DNA of 64,000 nt from Nitrososphaeraceae archaeon (GTDB taxonomy: Archaea > Thermoproteota > Nitrososphaeria > Nitrososphaerales > Nitrososphaeraceae). The notes under the pieces are model-generated. The model was given only the letters and a program-made list of their open reading frames with translations. It was not told where the DNA came from and did not search any database. The position numbers and the translations under genes are program-made. Within the stretch, counting starts at the first letter, position 1. The number at the start of each line of letters is the position of its first letter. This document shows, piece by piece, positions 24,921 through 32,578 of this stretch. The DNA lies in NCBI GenBank assembly GCA_021325295.1, contig JAJPHM010000025.1, forward strand, positions 1-64,000, given 5' to 3'.

Positions 24921-25760
24921 TCACGCCGGCAAATTTGGTAATGCATTATTTAGGATTTGGATCTGTTCCGGCTGACAGGTTTCATTAGGAAAGAGCGTAT
25001 GCAGGATCTCGGCCTTTAGGTCATTTGAAAATACTTCGTCTACGTCATTGCGAACGGCACGGCCTTTAAATCCTGCAGATGAATTGTCTTTCAACATCCT
25101 GTCTTTCAGGCAGAGGGCTCGGCAAGCTCTTGAAGCCCCTCTGATATCTGACAATTTATTCAGTTTCTTGATGTCTATAGATGAGGTTCTGGCCAGCAAT
25201 ACTCGGATAATTTCTGTATCTTTAATTGTTGGATAGTATTTGAGTCCATCAGCCATTGCCTGTTCTATAGAAGCAAGTGAAGCACCTATCTTTGCATCGA
25301 ACCTGTACTCTTTGCCCCACAAGGACTCTTTCTTGACTATCACCTTTCCTTCTTTAGTTTCGTTGGCGATATTTTCCATAAAGTCGACAGCTTTGGTATT
25401 GTTCTTATCTACAACTACCAGCAGGTAATTTGGGGCATAAAACACGTTATAGGATACTGCAAGTCCCAGTGGAAGCGATATATAATAATCTGTCATTCTA
25501 AGGTTTTTTGCTATCTTTTCCACGATACTATTGCTTTCCTTCCGCCAAAGATCATTCAATACCAATGATCTTAACTCTTGTGCAGCGGGATTGTCGCCAT
25601 AAATATACCCATTCTGTCCTTTGCCAGTCTTGACAGGTTTTAGAATCCCTGCTTCTGCTAACTGTTTGCATTCTTTAGAAATAGCCCTAGGTGCATATCC
25701 AGATACCTTGGTTAAAGCGTAAGTGGATACAGGTCGGGTACCAATATTTTTAATTCGCAT
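24921..25760 (-). CDS. Winged-helix N-terminal protein of unknown function
   Basis: A 279-residue protein. The N-terminus (about 1-70) reads like a winged helix (STYALTKVSGYAPRAISKECKQLAEAGILKPV) ending in a wing GKGQNGYIYG. The rest is a mixed alpha/beta domain with no Cys cluster, resembling the layout of AbiEi-type antitoxin or restriction-associated regulators, but this is only a general resemblance. It lies upstream of the ATPase gene with the repeat region between, and its start codon is 17 bases from the start of the divergent 25778 gene. No signal peptide. Confidence 0.65.
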   Translation of the reverse strand: MRIKNIGTRPVSTYALTKVSGYAPRAISKECKQLAEAGILKPVKTGKGQNGYIYGDNPAAQELRSLVLNDLWRKESNSIVEKIAKNLRMTDYYISLPLGLAVSYNVFYAPNYLLVVVDKNNTKAVDFMENIANETKEGKVIVKKESLWGKEYRFDAKIGASLASIEQAMADGLKYYPTIKDTEIIRVLLARTSSIDIKKLNKLSDIRGASRACRALCLKDRMLKDNSSAGFKGRAVRNDVDEVFSNDLKAEILHTLFPNETCQPEQIQILNNALPNLPA

Positions 25761-25777
25761 TTACACCATTAAAGGTC

Positions 25778-26233
25778 GTGGGTGAGGAGAAGACAAGACC
25801 TAAAGTTGACATACTTCTTCTTATGGCAATTCTGAGGCAGGTAACTACAGCATTGAATTCATATCAACATAATCTTGATTGGTTTTCAAAGCCACCTTCT
25901 GCTGCTGATGAGCCAAACCGAAAGGACGTGCTAATAGAATATGCCAATATTATTAAAAAAGCAGACCTAAAAGCTGAGGAGGTAGAAGTTCTAACCAGCA
26001 AATTACAAACTGCGTACAACAACGGGAACACCGCACTATTCAACAAAACCATTGAAGAAGAAGCAAAAGATTTGGCTATAATTCTCGCTCTCTACAAGCT
26101 GGAATTTGAGCTTTATCTAAAACAATTGAGGAAACAGTTCGCGGCAACCGGACGGCAGCTCCCTGAGAATATAGAAATTCCTAAAGTTGATGAGCTTGCA
26201 TTAAGCTTGGGGCTGACTTTGCCCAGTTTATGA
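25778..26233 (+). CDS. Helical hypothetical protein, divergent partner
   Basis: A 151-residue soluble protein starting at GTG 25778. It is almost entirely helical and charged, with possible coiled coil at about 55-115 (ADLKAEEVEVLTSKLQTAYNNG). I recognise no family. It is transcribed divergently from the winged-helix gene with 17 bases between starts, an arrangement seen in some two-gene defence or regulatory modules, so the pair may work together; this is inference. Codon use looks somewhat more AT-rich than the core genes, consistent with an accessory origin. Confidence 0.6.
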   Translation: MGEEKTRPKVDILLLMAILRQVTTALNSYQHNLDWFSKPPSAADEPNRKDVLIEYANIIKKADLKAEEVEVLTSKLQTAYNNGNTALFNKTIEEEAKDLAIILALYKLEFELYLKQLRKQFAATGRQLPENIEIPKVDELALSLGLTLPSL

Positions 26234-26344
26234 GAATAGTGAAAGTTTTCTTTCTAGTTTGCGAAGCATCTTCCTTACTTTAGAAAGGGTTAACATGTAA
26301 GGAATGACGGGCACTCTCTGAAGATGCTAGAATAATACAGCTAA

Positions 26345-26651
26345 CTAGCCTACATCAGATTGAGACATCTGCTTCATACTTGTTAGCGCTGCTTTACCCT
26401 TCTCGGTTAAATCCCATCCGTCAATCACCTCTTCGTTTGGTTTCATAAAGTGATTATGATGCAAAAACAAAATCCACATCTGCACTAACTGGCGGTCTCC
26501 ATTGAACTCTGATACAATATGCTCCTGGCTGTCGCCTCTGCAAACATTTCAAAATGTAGAATGCCTGCTTTAGACCCGGTAGATTGTTTGGGTCCTTGGT
26601 TGTTGCTGTTGTTGTCGTTGTTTTCGTTTGATTGATGATTGACTCTTCCAC
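26345..26651 (-). pseudogene. Small winged-helix protein gene with one-base frameshift
   Basis: The upstream frame (start ATG 26649-26651) reads MEESIINQTK, a Thr-rich run, then GLKQAFYIL; the downstream frame reads VCRGDSQEHIVSEFNGDRQL and on to VQMWILFLHHNHFM, VIDGWDLTEKGKAAL and stops TAG at 26345-26347. Removing one A from AAA near 26552 joins them as FYILNVCRGDS. The joined product (about 100 residues) looks like a short DNA-binding winged helix of the type common in Thaumarchaeota. The Thr/trinucleotide-rich 5' part is low complexity. Either a decayed gene or a sequence error. Confidence 0.5.
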
Positions 26652-26955
26652 TGGCTCGCTTCTGCTACTGCTGCTACTAGTACTGAAGGTCGTAAACCGT
26701 CATTGTGCTCACCATTTCTATGATATACATTCTTCCTTCTCTCTCCTTCTTTTACCTGTTTCTCCTTACTAATACTCCCACTTAAGCATGTTGGTGAAAA
26801 CGTCAATACGATTAAATGAAATGCGTATAAGCGTCATAAACATTGAAGCCCTTGAAATAACTAATCACGTTTGTATGGCTAATTGCTTCTACTATTCCCC
26901 TTTTGGGTTTGGCATGGAATGAATCTTTCTTGTACTGTTTAGTGCATGAGGTACA
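26652..26955. other. Intergenic region without clear gene
   Basis: About 300 bases. Pyrimidine-rich CTTCCTTCTCTCTCCTTCTTTT lies near 26731-26752. Short frames on either strand show no motif. A TGCTACTGCTGCTACTAGTACT trinucleotide stretch lies at 26664-26684. Nothing else is seen. Confidence 0.4.
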
Positions 26956-27183
26956 ATGGAGCATCTTTCTGAACAAGCCGAGGCTGTGCCAGCTTTCATC
27001 AGGCAACATCCAAGCATGCAGGAAGAACTGCTTATAGCAGAGTTTCACTATCCGGCACTGGACTTATCAAAGGCATTAGTGCCACTTTGTAAAGGACTAG
27101 TTGAAGCGAAATCTGATGTCTGGAAAGGTGAATTTCCGCATGAAGCAACAATTTACTTGATAAGGTTCTTTCCAAAATATTGA
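26956..27183 (+). CDS. Small hypothetical protein (uncertain)
   Basis: A 75-residue frame starting ATG at 26956 with a charged, helical composition (MEHLSEQAEAVPAFIRQHPS) and a C-terminal FPHEATIYLIRFFPKY. It has no recognised motif, no membrane segment and no Cys. The amino acid make-up looks coding, but the opposite strand also has an open frame over the same bases, so I give low confidence. It stands alone in an accessory region. Confidence 0.35.
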   Translation: MEHLSEQAEAVPAFIRQHPSMQEELLIAEFHYPALDLSKALVPLCKGLVEAKSDVWKGEFPHEATIYLIRFFPKY

Positions 27184-27397
27184 AATGCCTTTTCTGGTGG
27201 CCTTGCATGGTAGCTCGGATACTCATCGTATACATACACCGATACGTTGAGTTGCCTTTCAATTAGTTTAGAATGATGGCGTGCACCGAGTCTAGCAATA
27301 GTGTCTGCATAGTGACCTCAGGAGATAGTGTACACGCATGATAAATGACAACCAGAATAACTCTGGATGATTGTACACTGTGCACGCAGCATAACCA

Positions 27398-27793
27398 TCA
27401 AGAAGAAGAATGCAATTTTTGTATCAGCAGCGCCTTGACAATGTCCGCAATAGCAGTGACATTAGTTGGCAGGACAGAGACAAAATCAGGCTCTAGCTTC
27501 TCTACTTCTTCTTTTCTCTGTTGGTCGTCTACTATGACTACAATCTTGGTCTTTGGGTTAATCTGTTTTATCCTCGGTATAATCATGCCACTTCGCTCAG
27601 ATGCAATCTTGCCCTCCAGATATATTGCGTCAATCTGTCCTTTCTCCATGTCCAGCCTGTTGAGGCATTCCATGGCATTGGTAACGCTGTATACTTCAAA
27701 TCCCTGAAGTTGCAGTGTGCCAGAAATTATTGTGTTTGCAGCCTTTTTATCATCTGCCACTATGACTCTGAGTTTGTCATTGGTAGCCTGCAT
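27398..27793 (-). CDS. CheY-like receiver domain lacking the phospho-Asp
   Basis: A 131-residue stand-alone receiver-fold protein. The N-terminal acidic pair is VADD (D14, D15), and the order of strands and helices is that of CheY. The phospho-acceptor position is Glu (E60 in IYLEGKI) rather than Asp, the conserved Thr/Ser is replaced in VVIVDD, and the Lys before the final turn is missing (VLPTN). It therefore cannot be phosphorylated in the usual way and may act as a constitutive or protein-binding receiver. No kinase is nearby. Confidence 0.75.
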   Translation of the reverse strand: MQATNDKLRVIVADDKKAANTIISGTLQLQGFEVYSVTNAMECLNRLDMEKGQIDAIYLEGKIASERSGMIIPRIKQINPKTKIVVIVDDQQRKEEVEKLEPDFVSVLPTNVTAIADIVKALLIQKLHSSS

Positions 27794-27966
27794 GATAGAA
27801 AAACTATGGTATTATAACATAATATGGATTTTGTAACCATATTCTAAGGTGAATTTGGTAGATAAATCGCATATTACTCGATATATTATCCCAATAATTT
27901 CTAATGTAATAGAATAATCTACCAGCTGACTTAATTAGCTGAATCCTGAAAGCTGAGGGATTGCAA

Positions 27967-28134
27967 ATGGCCAAACAGGAGCCAATTTTGGACACAATTT
28001 ATTGCTGCAAGCTTTGCAGAGCAGTATTTTTGTTCAAAAGCGACATAGAGGATCATAGCAGGATGCTAGGGCCAGAGCATGCAGAAATGTCCATCATGCC
28101 ACTGACGACAGAAGGTGCGTACACGACAAACTAG
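27967..28134 (+). CDS. Small C2H2 zinc-finger protein
   Basis: A 55-residue protein below usual ORF cut-offs. It contains CCKLCRAVFLFKSDIEDHSRMLGPEH, a C-x2-C followed by about 12 residues and two His six residues apart, matching a C2H2 zinc finger. The rest is polar. Such small zinc-finger proteins are frequent in Thaumarchaeota and are presumed nucleic-acid binding. The stop codon overlaps by four bases the end of the convergent gene on the minus strand. Confidence 0.6.
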   Translation: MAKQEPILDTIYCCKLCRAVFLFKSDIEDHSRMLGPEHAEMSIMPLTTEGAYTTN

Positions 28135-28607
28135 GGCGGTGGAGGAGCTACACAAGTAGGCTGTCCGATTGGGTCAGTTAATGCACTATAGATACTGTTT
28201 GGAGGAGGGTTGTGAATGCCTTGCCGAAGAAGCGCATTTATCGCCACTGATTCTGCTCCAACATCTTTTAGAGACAAGGTAAAGAAGGCACTGTTCGTAT
28301 TGTTAAAATAAGTGTGTAAAGGAGTTCTAGCAACTGTCTGATTCATGAGCATGGTTCCATTGTCTGACTGGAGTCTTACAAATAGCGGAATGTTGGAAGG
28401 AGTAGAGCAGATATCAATAGACACATCCAGGCCATAGCTTGGATTTGTTTCGATAAAGGTTGTAATTTTGTATTCTCGGTTTGGTGCAAGTGATACGGCT
28501 TTTGAAGAAGAGGAGTTTGTAAAATAATTGGTATTTGGAATTATGCCGCCAATTATGCCTGCTGCCACTATTCCAATAATTAATAATAGCAAGGTACCTG
28601 TTTTCAA
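28131..28607 (-). CDS. Secreted or membrane-anchored hypothetical protein
   Basis: A 158-residue protein with an N-terminal hydrophobic segment (LLLLIIGIVAAGIIGGII, about 5-22) acting as signal anchor, followed by an extracellular beta-rich domain with Ser/Asn/Thr and one Cys pair (SIDICST and the C-terminal PTCVAPPPP). The Pro-rich C-terminus suggests a surface-exposed tail. Family not recognised. It is followed upstream by a second exported protein gene (28679-29128) on the same strand, 71 bases away. Confidence 0.65.
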   Translation of the reverse strand: MKTGTLLLLIIGIVAAGIIGGIIPNTNYFTNSSSSKAVSLAPNREYKITTFIETNPSYGLDVSIDICSTPSNIPLFVRLQSDNGTMLMNQTVARTPLHTYFNNTNSAFFTLSLKDVGAESVAINALLRQGIHNPPPNSIYSALTDPIGQPTCVAPPPP

Positions 28608-28678
28608 GAGAGATACATCATAATAACTATAGAATTTAGAAATGAAAAATATTTGCTACTTTGATGGGTATGCACATG

Positions 28679-29128
28679 TCATTGATCCAATGGTAAAACC
28701 TGTACAATTCCTCTTTGCCAAGGCTTCCCGTGATACCCTATCTTGCCTAGCTGTGTGAATGTATATTCAAATACGTGCCCCGGAAGTATTACATTGTTTG
28801 AAGTGCCATTTGCAATCAAAATAGATGGAGCTGCTGCGTAAAAAGAAGGATCAGTAAGGTTATCGGCTGATACCCAGTTTATTACAGAATCCTGATTTAT
28901 CCATCTTACTGTATTATTCACCCCTATCATTACTTTTAGAATTTGAGGTTCAAAGTTGTTTTCAGGGTCACCAACCTTTTGTGGAATGATTATTGTCGAT
29001 ATCTGGTTTGAGATCCGATTTTTAACAATTGAAATAGGAATAGAATGTAGGAAGATAGCAAAAGAAACAACAAGCGTAATTCCCGCGAAAAATCCAACTA
29101 TTACAGCCAACGGTGTGCTGTCAGTCAT
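28679..29128 (-). CDS. Exported cupredoxin-fold protein lacking copper ligands
   Basis: A 149-residue protein with one N-terminal membrane segment (about 8-29) and a C-terminal domain with the strand order of plastocyanin-like cupredoxins (VRWINQDSVINWVSAD, then FEYTFTQLGKIGYHGKPWQRGIVQV). In ligand-bearing relatives the first motif has a His after the Asp pair and the last has Cys, His and Met; here the sites read INW, GYHGKPWQ, so only a His remains. Thus a copper-free or altered cupredoxin is likely. It may interact with other exported proteins; function unknown. Confidence 0.72.
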   Translation of the reverse strand: MTDSTPLAVIVGFFAGITLVVSFAIFLHSIPISIVKNRISNQISTIIIPQKVGDPENNFEPQILKVMIGVNNTVRWINQDSVINWVSADNLTDPSFYAAAPSILIANGTSNNVILPGHVFEYTFTQLGKIGYHGKPWQRGIVQVLPLDQ

Positions 29129-29419
29129 GTATTCTTCTATCTACAATCTGAATATTCACACGGTATCTAAAATACTTGCTAGTTAACCTATCAAACAAAA
29201 TCAATTATCATTTTTGAAAGCAGCCTCGAAGTCCATTGTTGTTTGTCTTGTTGCTTTACGATGAGAAGCGAGTATTTAAGAACCCAACTTTGTTCTTGGG
29301 ACTAGCAGTTTGGGATTGCGATACTCAGTTACGCATATCACAGCAATAAAATTTAATGAAGCGTTATTGTCTAGAGTAATACGAAGCAAGCCGTACTACT
29401 AATAGCAATAACTGGCAGT

Positions 29420-29914
29420 GTGGCGGTCATTACCATTTCTGTCTTGGCAGTACTGTTTCTTGCCATTCCACAACCAAAGGTATCTGGACCAATGCCACAG
29501 ATCGCAATTCTGTATAATGGGCAGAAGTACGCTGGCCATCTTGAAGGCTATCGCTGGAAAGGCAATGTATTCCCTCAATTGGAGGGTGAAGAAATCCCAT
29601 ATTACCCGATTCCAACTGTAAATGTGACGTACGGCTCGTCGATACAATTTGTAGCCAATAATACCTCACAACAACCATCGTATACTGGCGTTTCAATCTT
29701 TGATATTACAAACAGTACTACTGCTGGAAGGTCGGTTATTGACCAATTGACACTTCCCAACAACACACTCAAGGTTGGAGTTGATGGTCCTTTCAAATAT
29801 TTTGAACCTAGCAGAAAATATGAACTGATGGTTGGTGCTGTATGGGTGAGTGCTGACATTTTTGGCAGACATGAGGATGGCGTAAGCTACATGTTTTTAG
29901 TCAATACCATCTAA
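29420..29914 (+). CDS. Exported hypothetical protein, start uncertain
   Basis: A 164-residue frame from GTG 29420 with an N-terminal hydrophobic segment (ITISVLAVLFLAIP) and a beta-rich extracellular domain with N-glycosylation-like NxT/S sites (NVT, NTS, NNT) and no Cys. In-frame sequence upstream (ACG AAG CAA GCC GTA CTA) would give a classical signal peptide (TKQAVLLIAITGS) but lacks a standard start codon. The region after the signal has a Pro-rich turn and a terminal SYMFLVNT. Family not recognised. It sits in an island of exported proteins on the accessory stretch. Confidence 0.6.
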   Translation: MAVITISVLAVLFLAIPQPKVSGPMPQIAILYNGQKYAGHLEGYRWKGNVFPQLEGEEIPYYPIPTVNVTYGSSIQFVANNTSQQPSYTGVSIFDITNSTTAGRSVIDQLTLPNNTLKVGVDGPFKYFEPSRKYELMVGAVWVSADIFGRHEDGVSYMFLVNTI

Positions 29915-30297
29915 CAGCATATAGAAGGAGGAATCGATTCTTTATGCTTTGCCAAGCTTTCCAGAAACACTTCGATTGCCTTATCTATTTTCTTCATCGC
30001 TGCGTTTTTGTATTCCCAAATGATACGTGATACGCATATTACAAGCTTGTTTTTCGCGATCCCCTGTTGTTTTGGCTCTGATGTCGTTATGGCCGATGCC
30101 CGTCACATTGCCTACCCAAGTTCATAGCTGGCCGCGCCATAGCAAACGGCCTTGGTGAACTGAAATCTCCTCTTGCACGTTTACGACCTACTGTCAAACA
30201 TATCCTGAGTGATCGGGAATGAAGGGCTGGAGGAAGATAGTGACATATCCTGCCTGCCAGAGCGTGGATTATTAACGAGTTATACACAACATAAATT
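29915..30297. other. Region with possible decayed coding pieces
   Basis: No intact gene in 383 bases. The minus strand gives a protein-like run (IAKNKLVICVSRIIWEYKNA then MKKIDKAIEVFLESLAKHKE), ending with TAG near 29911, and the plus strand gives AGRAIANGLGELKSPLAR ending TGA near 30222. These resemble pieces of genes, but neither has a start or a family I recognise. A TATA-like GTTATACACAA before 30298 probably serves the antitoxin gene. Confidence 0.3.
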
Positions 30298-30525
30298 ATG
30301 AGGGCCAAGGTGAAAAAATGGGGCAATTCGCTCGGATTGATCATTCCTGCTGACTTGGCCAGCAAGGATGGATTGAAGGAAGGCGACGAAGTCGAGTATC
30401 ACCTCAAAAAATGCAATGATATCAAGGAGCTGTTTGGAAAGTACCCGATGGGTAACATTCAAAAGATAAAAGACGAGCTTCGCAAGGAATGGTCGGAGGA
30501 CGTCGACCATGGTAGTTCACGATAG
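30298..30525 (+). CDS. AbrB/MazE-like antitoxin of a VapBC pair
   Basis: A 75-residue protein with a swapped-hairpin AbrB domain: the motif VKKWGNSLGLIIPADLASKDGLKEGDEVEYHL is complete, including the G-N-S and I-P turn. The C-terminus is charged and likely neutralises the toxin encoded downstream. The two genes overlap by 17 bases, so they are translationally coupled. Such antitoxins repress their own promoter. ATG at 30298. Confidence 0.85.
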   Translation: MRAKVKKWGNSLGLIIPADLASKDGLKEGDEVEYHLKKCNDIKELFGKYPMGNIQKIKDELRKEWSEDVDHGSSR

Positions 30526-30880
30526 TTATACCGTGCTCGCATACATAAGTGGCGAGAAGGCCTTTGCCAAATACTTTGAACGACAGCCATCCGGTGCACT
30601 GACAAAGCTCAACCTGATGGAGATCTACTTTAGGGCGGCCAAGCTCCATGGTCACGAGGCCGCAAGGCGGGTTATCGACCGTTTTTCCAGGTACTTGATA
30701 GACTTTGACATCGATGACATTGCTGGCTCTATGAAGCTTAGAGAAGAGCTGATGAAAAGTAGGATTGACATATCGTATGTAGATGCGCTCGGTTACTACC
30801 TTGCCAGAAAGATGCGAATTCCTTTTCTCACAGGCGATAGGCAGTTCGCAGACCTTGCAGGCGTTAAATTCGTAAGGTAA
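30509..30880 (+). CDS. PIN-domain toxin (VapC-like)
   Basis: A 123-residue PIN ribonuclease, normal toxin length. Conserved acidic residues are in VVHDSYTVLAYI (D5), LMEIYFRA, the SYVDALGYY core (Asp of the third motif) and LTGDRQF near the C-terminus. Starts inside the last codons of the AbrB-type antitoxin gene. Expected to cleave RNA when the antitoxin is lost. Cytoplasmic. Second PIN-based pair in the window; its partner is AbrB-type, unlike the RHH partner of the first. Confidence 0.85.
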   Translation: MVVHDSYTVLAYISGEKAFAKYFERQPSGALTKLNLMEIYFRAAKLHGHEAARRVIDRFSRYLIDFDIDDIAGSMKLREELMKSRIDISYVDALGYYLARKMRIPFLTGDRQFADLAGVKFVR

Positions 30881-30990
30881 TATCTCTCAAGAGCATCCCC
30901 TTATAGAAACATAACCTGCACGTCTACTGCTGACCTCTGCACTACGCCTGGATAAGCTTATCTTGTATGGCTTGACATTACACACTGTCC

Positions 30991-31824
30991 ATGAAAGAGA
31001 CTGTCGAATCTCTGGTTCAGAGGCTTGCAATGCTTGGCCCTGAAACAGACATGGATACTGTCAGGTCCATCATTGCAAGGAAGGATGAAGCCCTGCCTCA
31101 CCTGGTACGGGTGGCAACCGAGGAAAATTACTGGGACACTGAGTCGAGGATATTCTCTATCTGGGCCCCAATCTGCGCTATGCACGTCCTGTCAAAGATT
31201 GGTGGAAACGAAGCTGCCTCTGCTGTCCACAGTGCAATGAAGATGCATCACGACGATACAGGAGACTGGATTACAGAAGACATGCCATATGTGCTGGCTG
31301 CATTTGGACTTGGAGGATTTGACGCGCTTGCATCGATGGTAGCAGATATCCATCTTGACGAATTTGTAAGGAATGGTGCAGCCAGGGCGCTTGTCATGAT
31401 ATCCCGGCTTCACCCGGAAACAAAGCCAAGATCGATACGGGTGTTGAAGGAGGCTATAGCTGCTGAAGATAACATAGGTAAGATAAGTCTCCTTACAGAT
31501 GCACTTGCCGAGTTCAAAGACAGAGACACACTCCCCTTCATCGAAGAGCTGTTCAAAAGAAAGATGGTAGACACAAAATGTCTCAATTATCAGACGGTAC
31601 TAGATATCTATGCCGGCAAGTTTGACAATCCACAACGCGACACCCCACGCGATCCTCTTGGCATATTCATTCCAAGGCCGGACAACTTTTATTGGAAGAA
31701 TAACGCAAAGACCAAGTCTGGCGAGCGCCACTCAGTCAAAGTTGGCAGGAATGACCCATGCACGTGTGGCAGCGGCAAAAAATTCAAGAAATGCTGCATG
31801 CATAAAATCGGTTTGATTGGTTAA
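30991..31824 (+). CDS. HEAT-like repeat protein with C-terminal SEC-C zinc motif
   Basis: A 277-residue helical protein. Residues 1-220 contain repeated helical pairs (for example ICAMHVLSKIGGNEAASAVHSAM and LAAFGLGGFDALASMVADI) resembling HEAT/PBS-lyase repeats that bind proteins. The terminus ends with GRNDPCTCGSGKKFKKCC, the SEC-C zinc motif found in SecA and many adapter proteins. No enzyme motif is visible. A role as a scaffold or quality-control adapter is inferred from the two modules. ATG at 30991. Confidence 0.8.
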   Translation: MKETVESLVQRLAMLGPETDMDTVRSIIARKDEALPHLVRVATEENYWDTESRIFSIWAPICAMHVLSKIGGNEAASAVHSAMKMHHDDTGDWITEDMPYVLAAFGLGGFDALASMVADIHLDEFVRNGAARALVMISRLHPETKPRSIRVLKEAIAAEDNIGKISLLTDALAEFKDRDTLPFIEELFKRKMVDTKCLNYQTVLDIYAGKFDNPQRDTPRDPLGIFIPRPDNFYWKNNAKTKSGERHSVKVGRNDPCTCGSGKKFKKCCMHKIGLIG

Positions 31825-31970
31825 TCGATCGATTGGCTTTAGAAAAAAATGTAGCGTGGATGTTTTCAGTGCTTGCAATACCAGAATAAGCCTTTTACGG
31901 CAGGGAGGATGTCAGTCCTCGACTCAAAGGTACACATTCCACATGGCAGGGACGGCGCGCAATAATATTT

Positions 31971-32195
31971 ATGTCTCGCCCAACACTATTCTTGTCAGAA
32001 TTGGCCGCAAAGCTGCCACAGCTACAGTCGATCAGGATATACTTCACCAGAAAAGAGGATGAAGAAAAAGGATTCTATGCATTACTAACATCAGGAATGC
32101 CAGTCCAAGCAATTGCTAATTCAAGATATATAATCAATGAAAAGCAATGCAATATGCTAACTCAAATGAAAATACCATATAAAAGAGAGCAATAG
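31971..32195 (+). CDS. Small hypothetical protein
   Basis: A 74-residue frame with start ATG at 31971, preceded by AATAATATTT as a possible TATA-like stretch very close to the ATG. The sequence RIYFTRKEDEEKGFYALLTSG followed by VQAIANSRYIINEKQCNML looks like a compact alpha/beta protein; no motif is recognised. It overlaps by 62 bases the convergent pilin-like ORF on the other strand. Accessory region; codon use is AT-richer than core genes. Confidence 0.5.
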   Translation: MSRPTLFLSELAAKLPQLQSIRIYFTRKEDEEKGFYALLTSGMPVQAIANSRYIINEKQCNMLTQMKIPYKREQ

Positions 32196-32286
32196 AAAGG
32201 CAAGCGGTGATGGCTATCAAGACGTTAGTTGCCAGCATTGGACTGATTGCTCGCCTGTTAGTCTTTATTTTGTTGATGGGATTCAT
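32134..32286 (-). CDS. Short archaeal pilin/archaellin-like N-terminus
   Basis: From ATG 32286 the frame encodes 50 residues: a basic leader MNPINKIKTNRR, then AISPMLATNVLIAITACLSIALFYMVF. This is the class III signal and hydrophobic helix of archaeal type IV pilin-like proteins (usual pattern RRAISPVIATLLLIAI). Normal pilins continue for 100 or more residues, but here the frame stops after about 11 more, overlapping the other strand's gene. So it is either a truncated gene or a small pilin-like peptide. A TTTTAAA element lies about 35-40 bases upstream. Confidence 0.45.
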   Translation of the reverse strand: MNPINKIKTNRRAISPMLATNVLIAITACLSIALFYMVFSFELAYCIAFH

Positions 32287-32382
32287 TGATTTGTTTGTTC
32301 GCCAGAAAAACAACCAATAAGAGTTTAAAAGATGAGAATCATAGAAAATAACTGGAAGAAGATAGCCCAATTTTTATACATC

Positions 32383-32396
32383 ATCTATTTATAGAT
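32383..32396. promoter_or_regulatory. Palindrome ATCTATTTATAGAT over a TATA box
   Basis: Perfect inverted repeat ATCTAT-TT-ATAGAT containing a TATA-like core, 12 bases before the ATG at 32408. Likely operator/promoter for the small gene at 32408. Seen directly; regulation inferred. Confidence 0.45.
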
Positions 32397-32407
32397 GGCA
32401 TATAACA

Positions 32408-32578
32408 ATGGCTACTTTAACAGGAAAATCCAAGGCGGGCACAAGAGGGACTATACCACCATTGACAAAAGATTCCATCAAACATGGTATCAAAGATTTG
32501 GAAGAGGGGAAGAGCAGAACATTCAAGAGCAGCAAAGAATTCTTCAAGTACATAGAATCACTACCTGATGAAGATTAA
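32408..32578 (+). CDS. Small antitoxin-like protein
   Basis: A 56-residue polar protein, MATLTGKSKAGTRGTIPPL at the start, then DSIKHGIKDLEEGKSRTFKS and a Phe-rich end KEFFKYIESLPDED. The size, the charged helix and the palindromic promoter resemble small RelB-type or orphan antitoxins, but no toxin gene is recognisable downstream. Short length means this is a tentative gene call; the ATG follows a good TATA-like element. Confidence 0.5.
   Translation: MATLTGKSKAGTRGTIPPLTKDSIKHGIKDLEEGKSRTFKSSKEFFKYIESLPDED

Noticed and set aside
29915-30297. Transposase remnant in the gap before the AbrB-PIN pair
   Set aside because: Protein-like pieces exist, but no catalytic motif, terminal inverted repeats or target duplication was visible.
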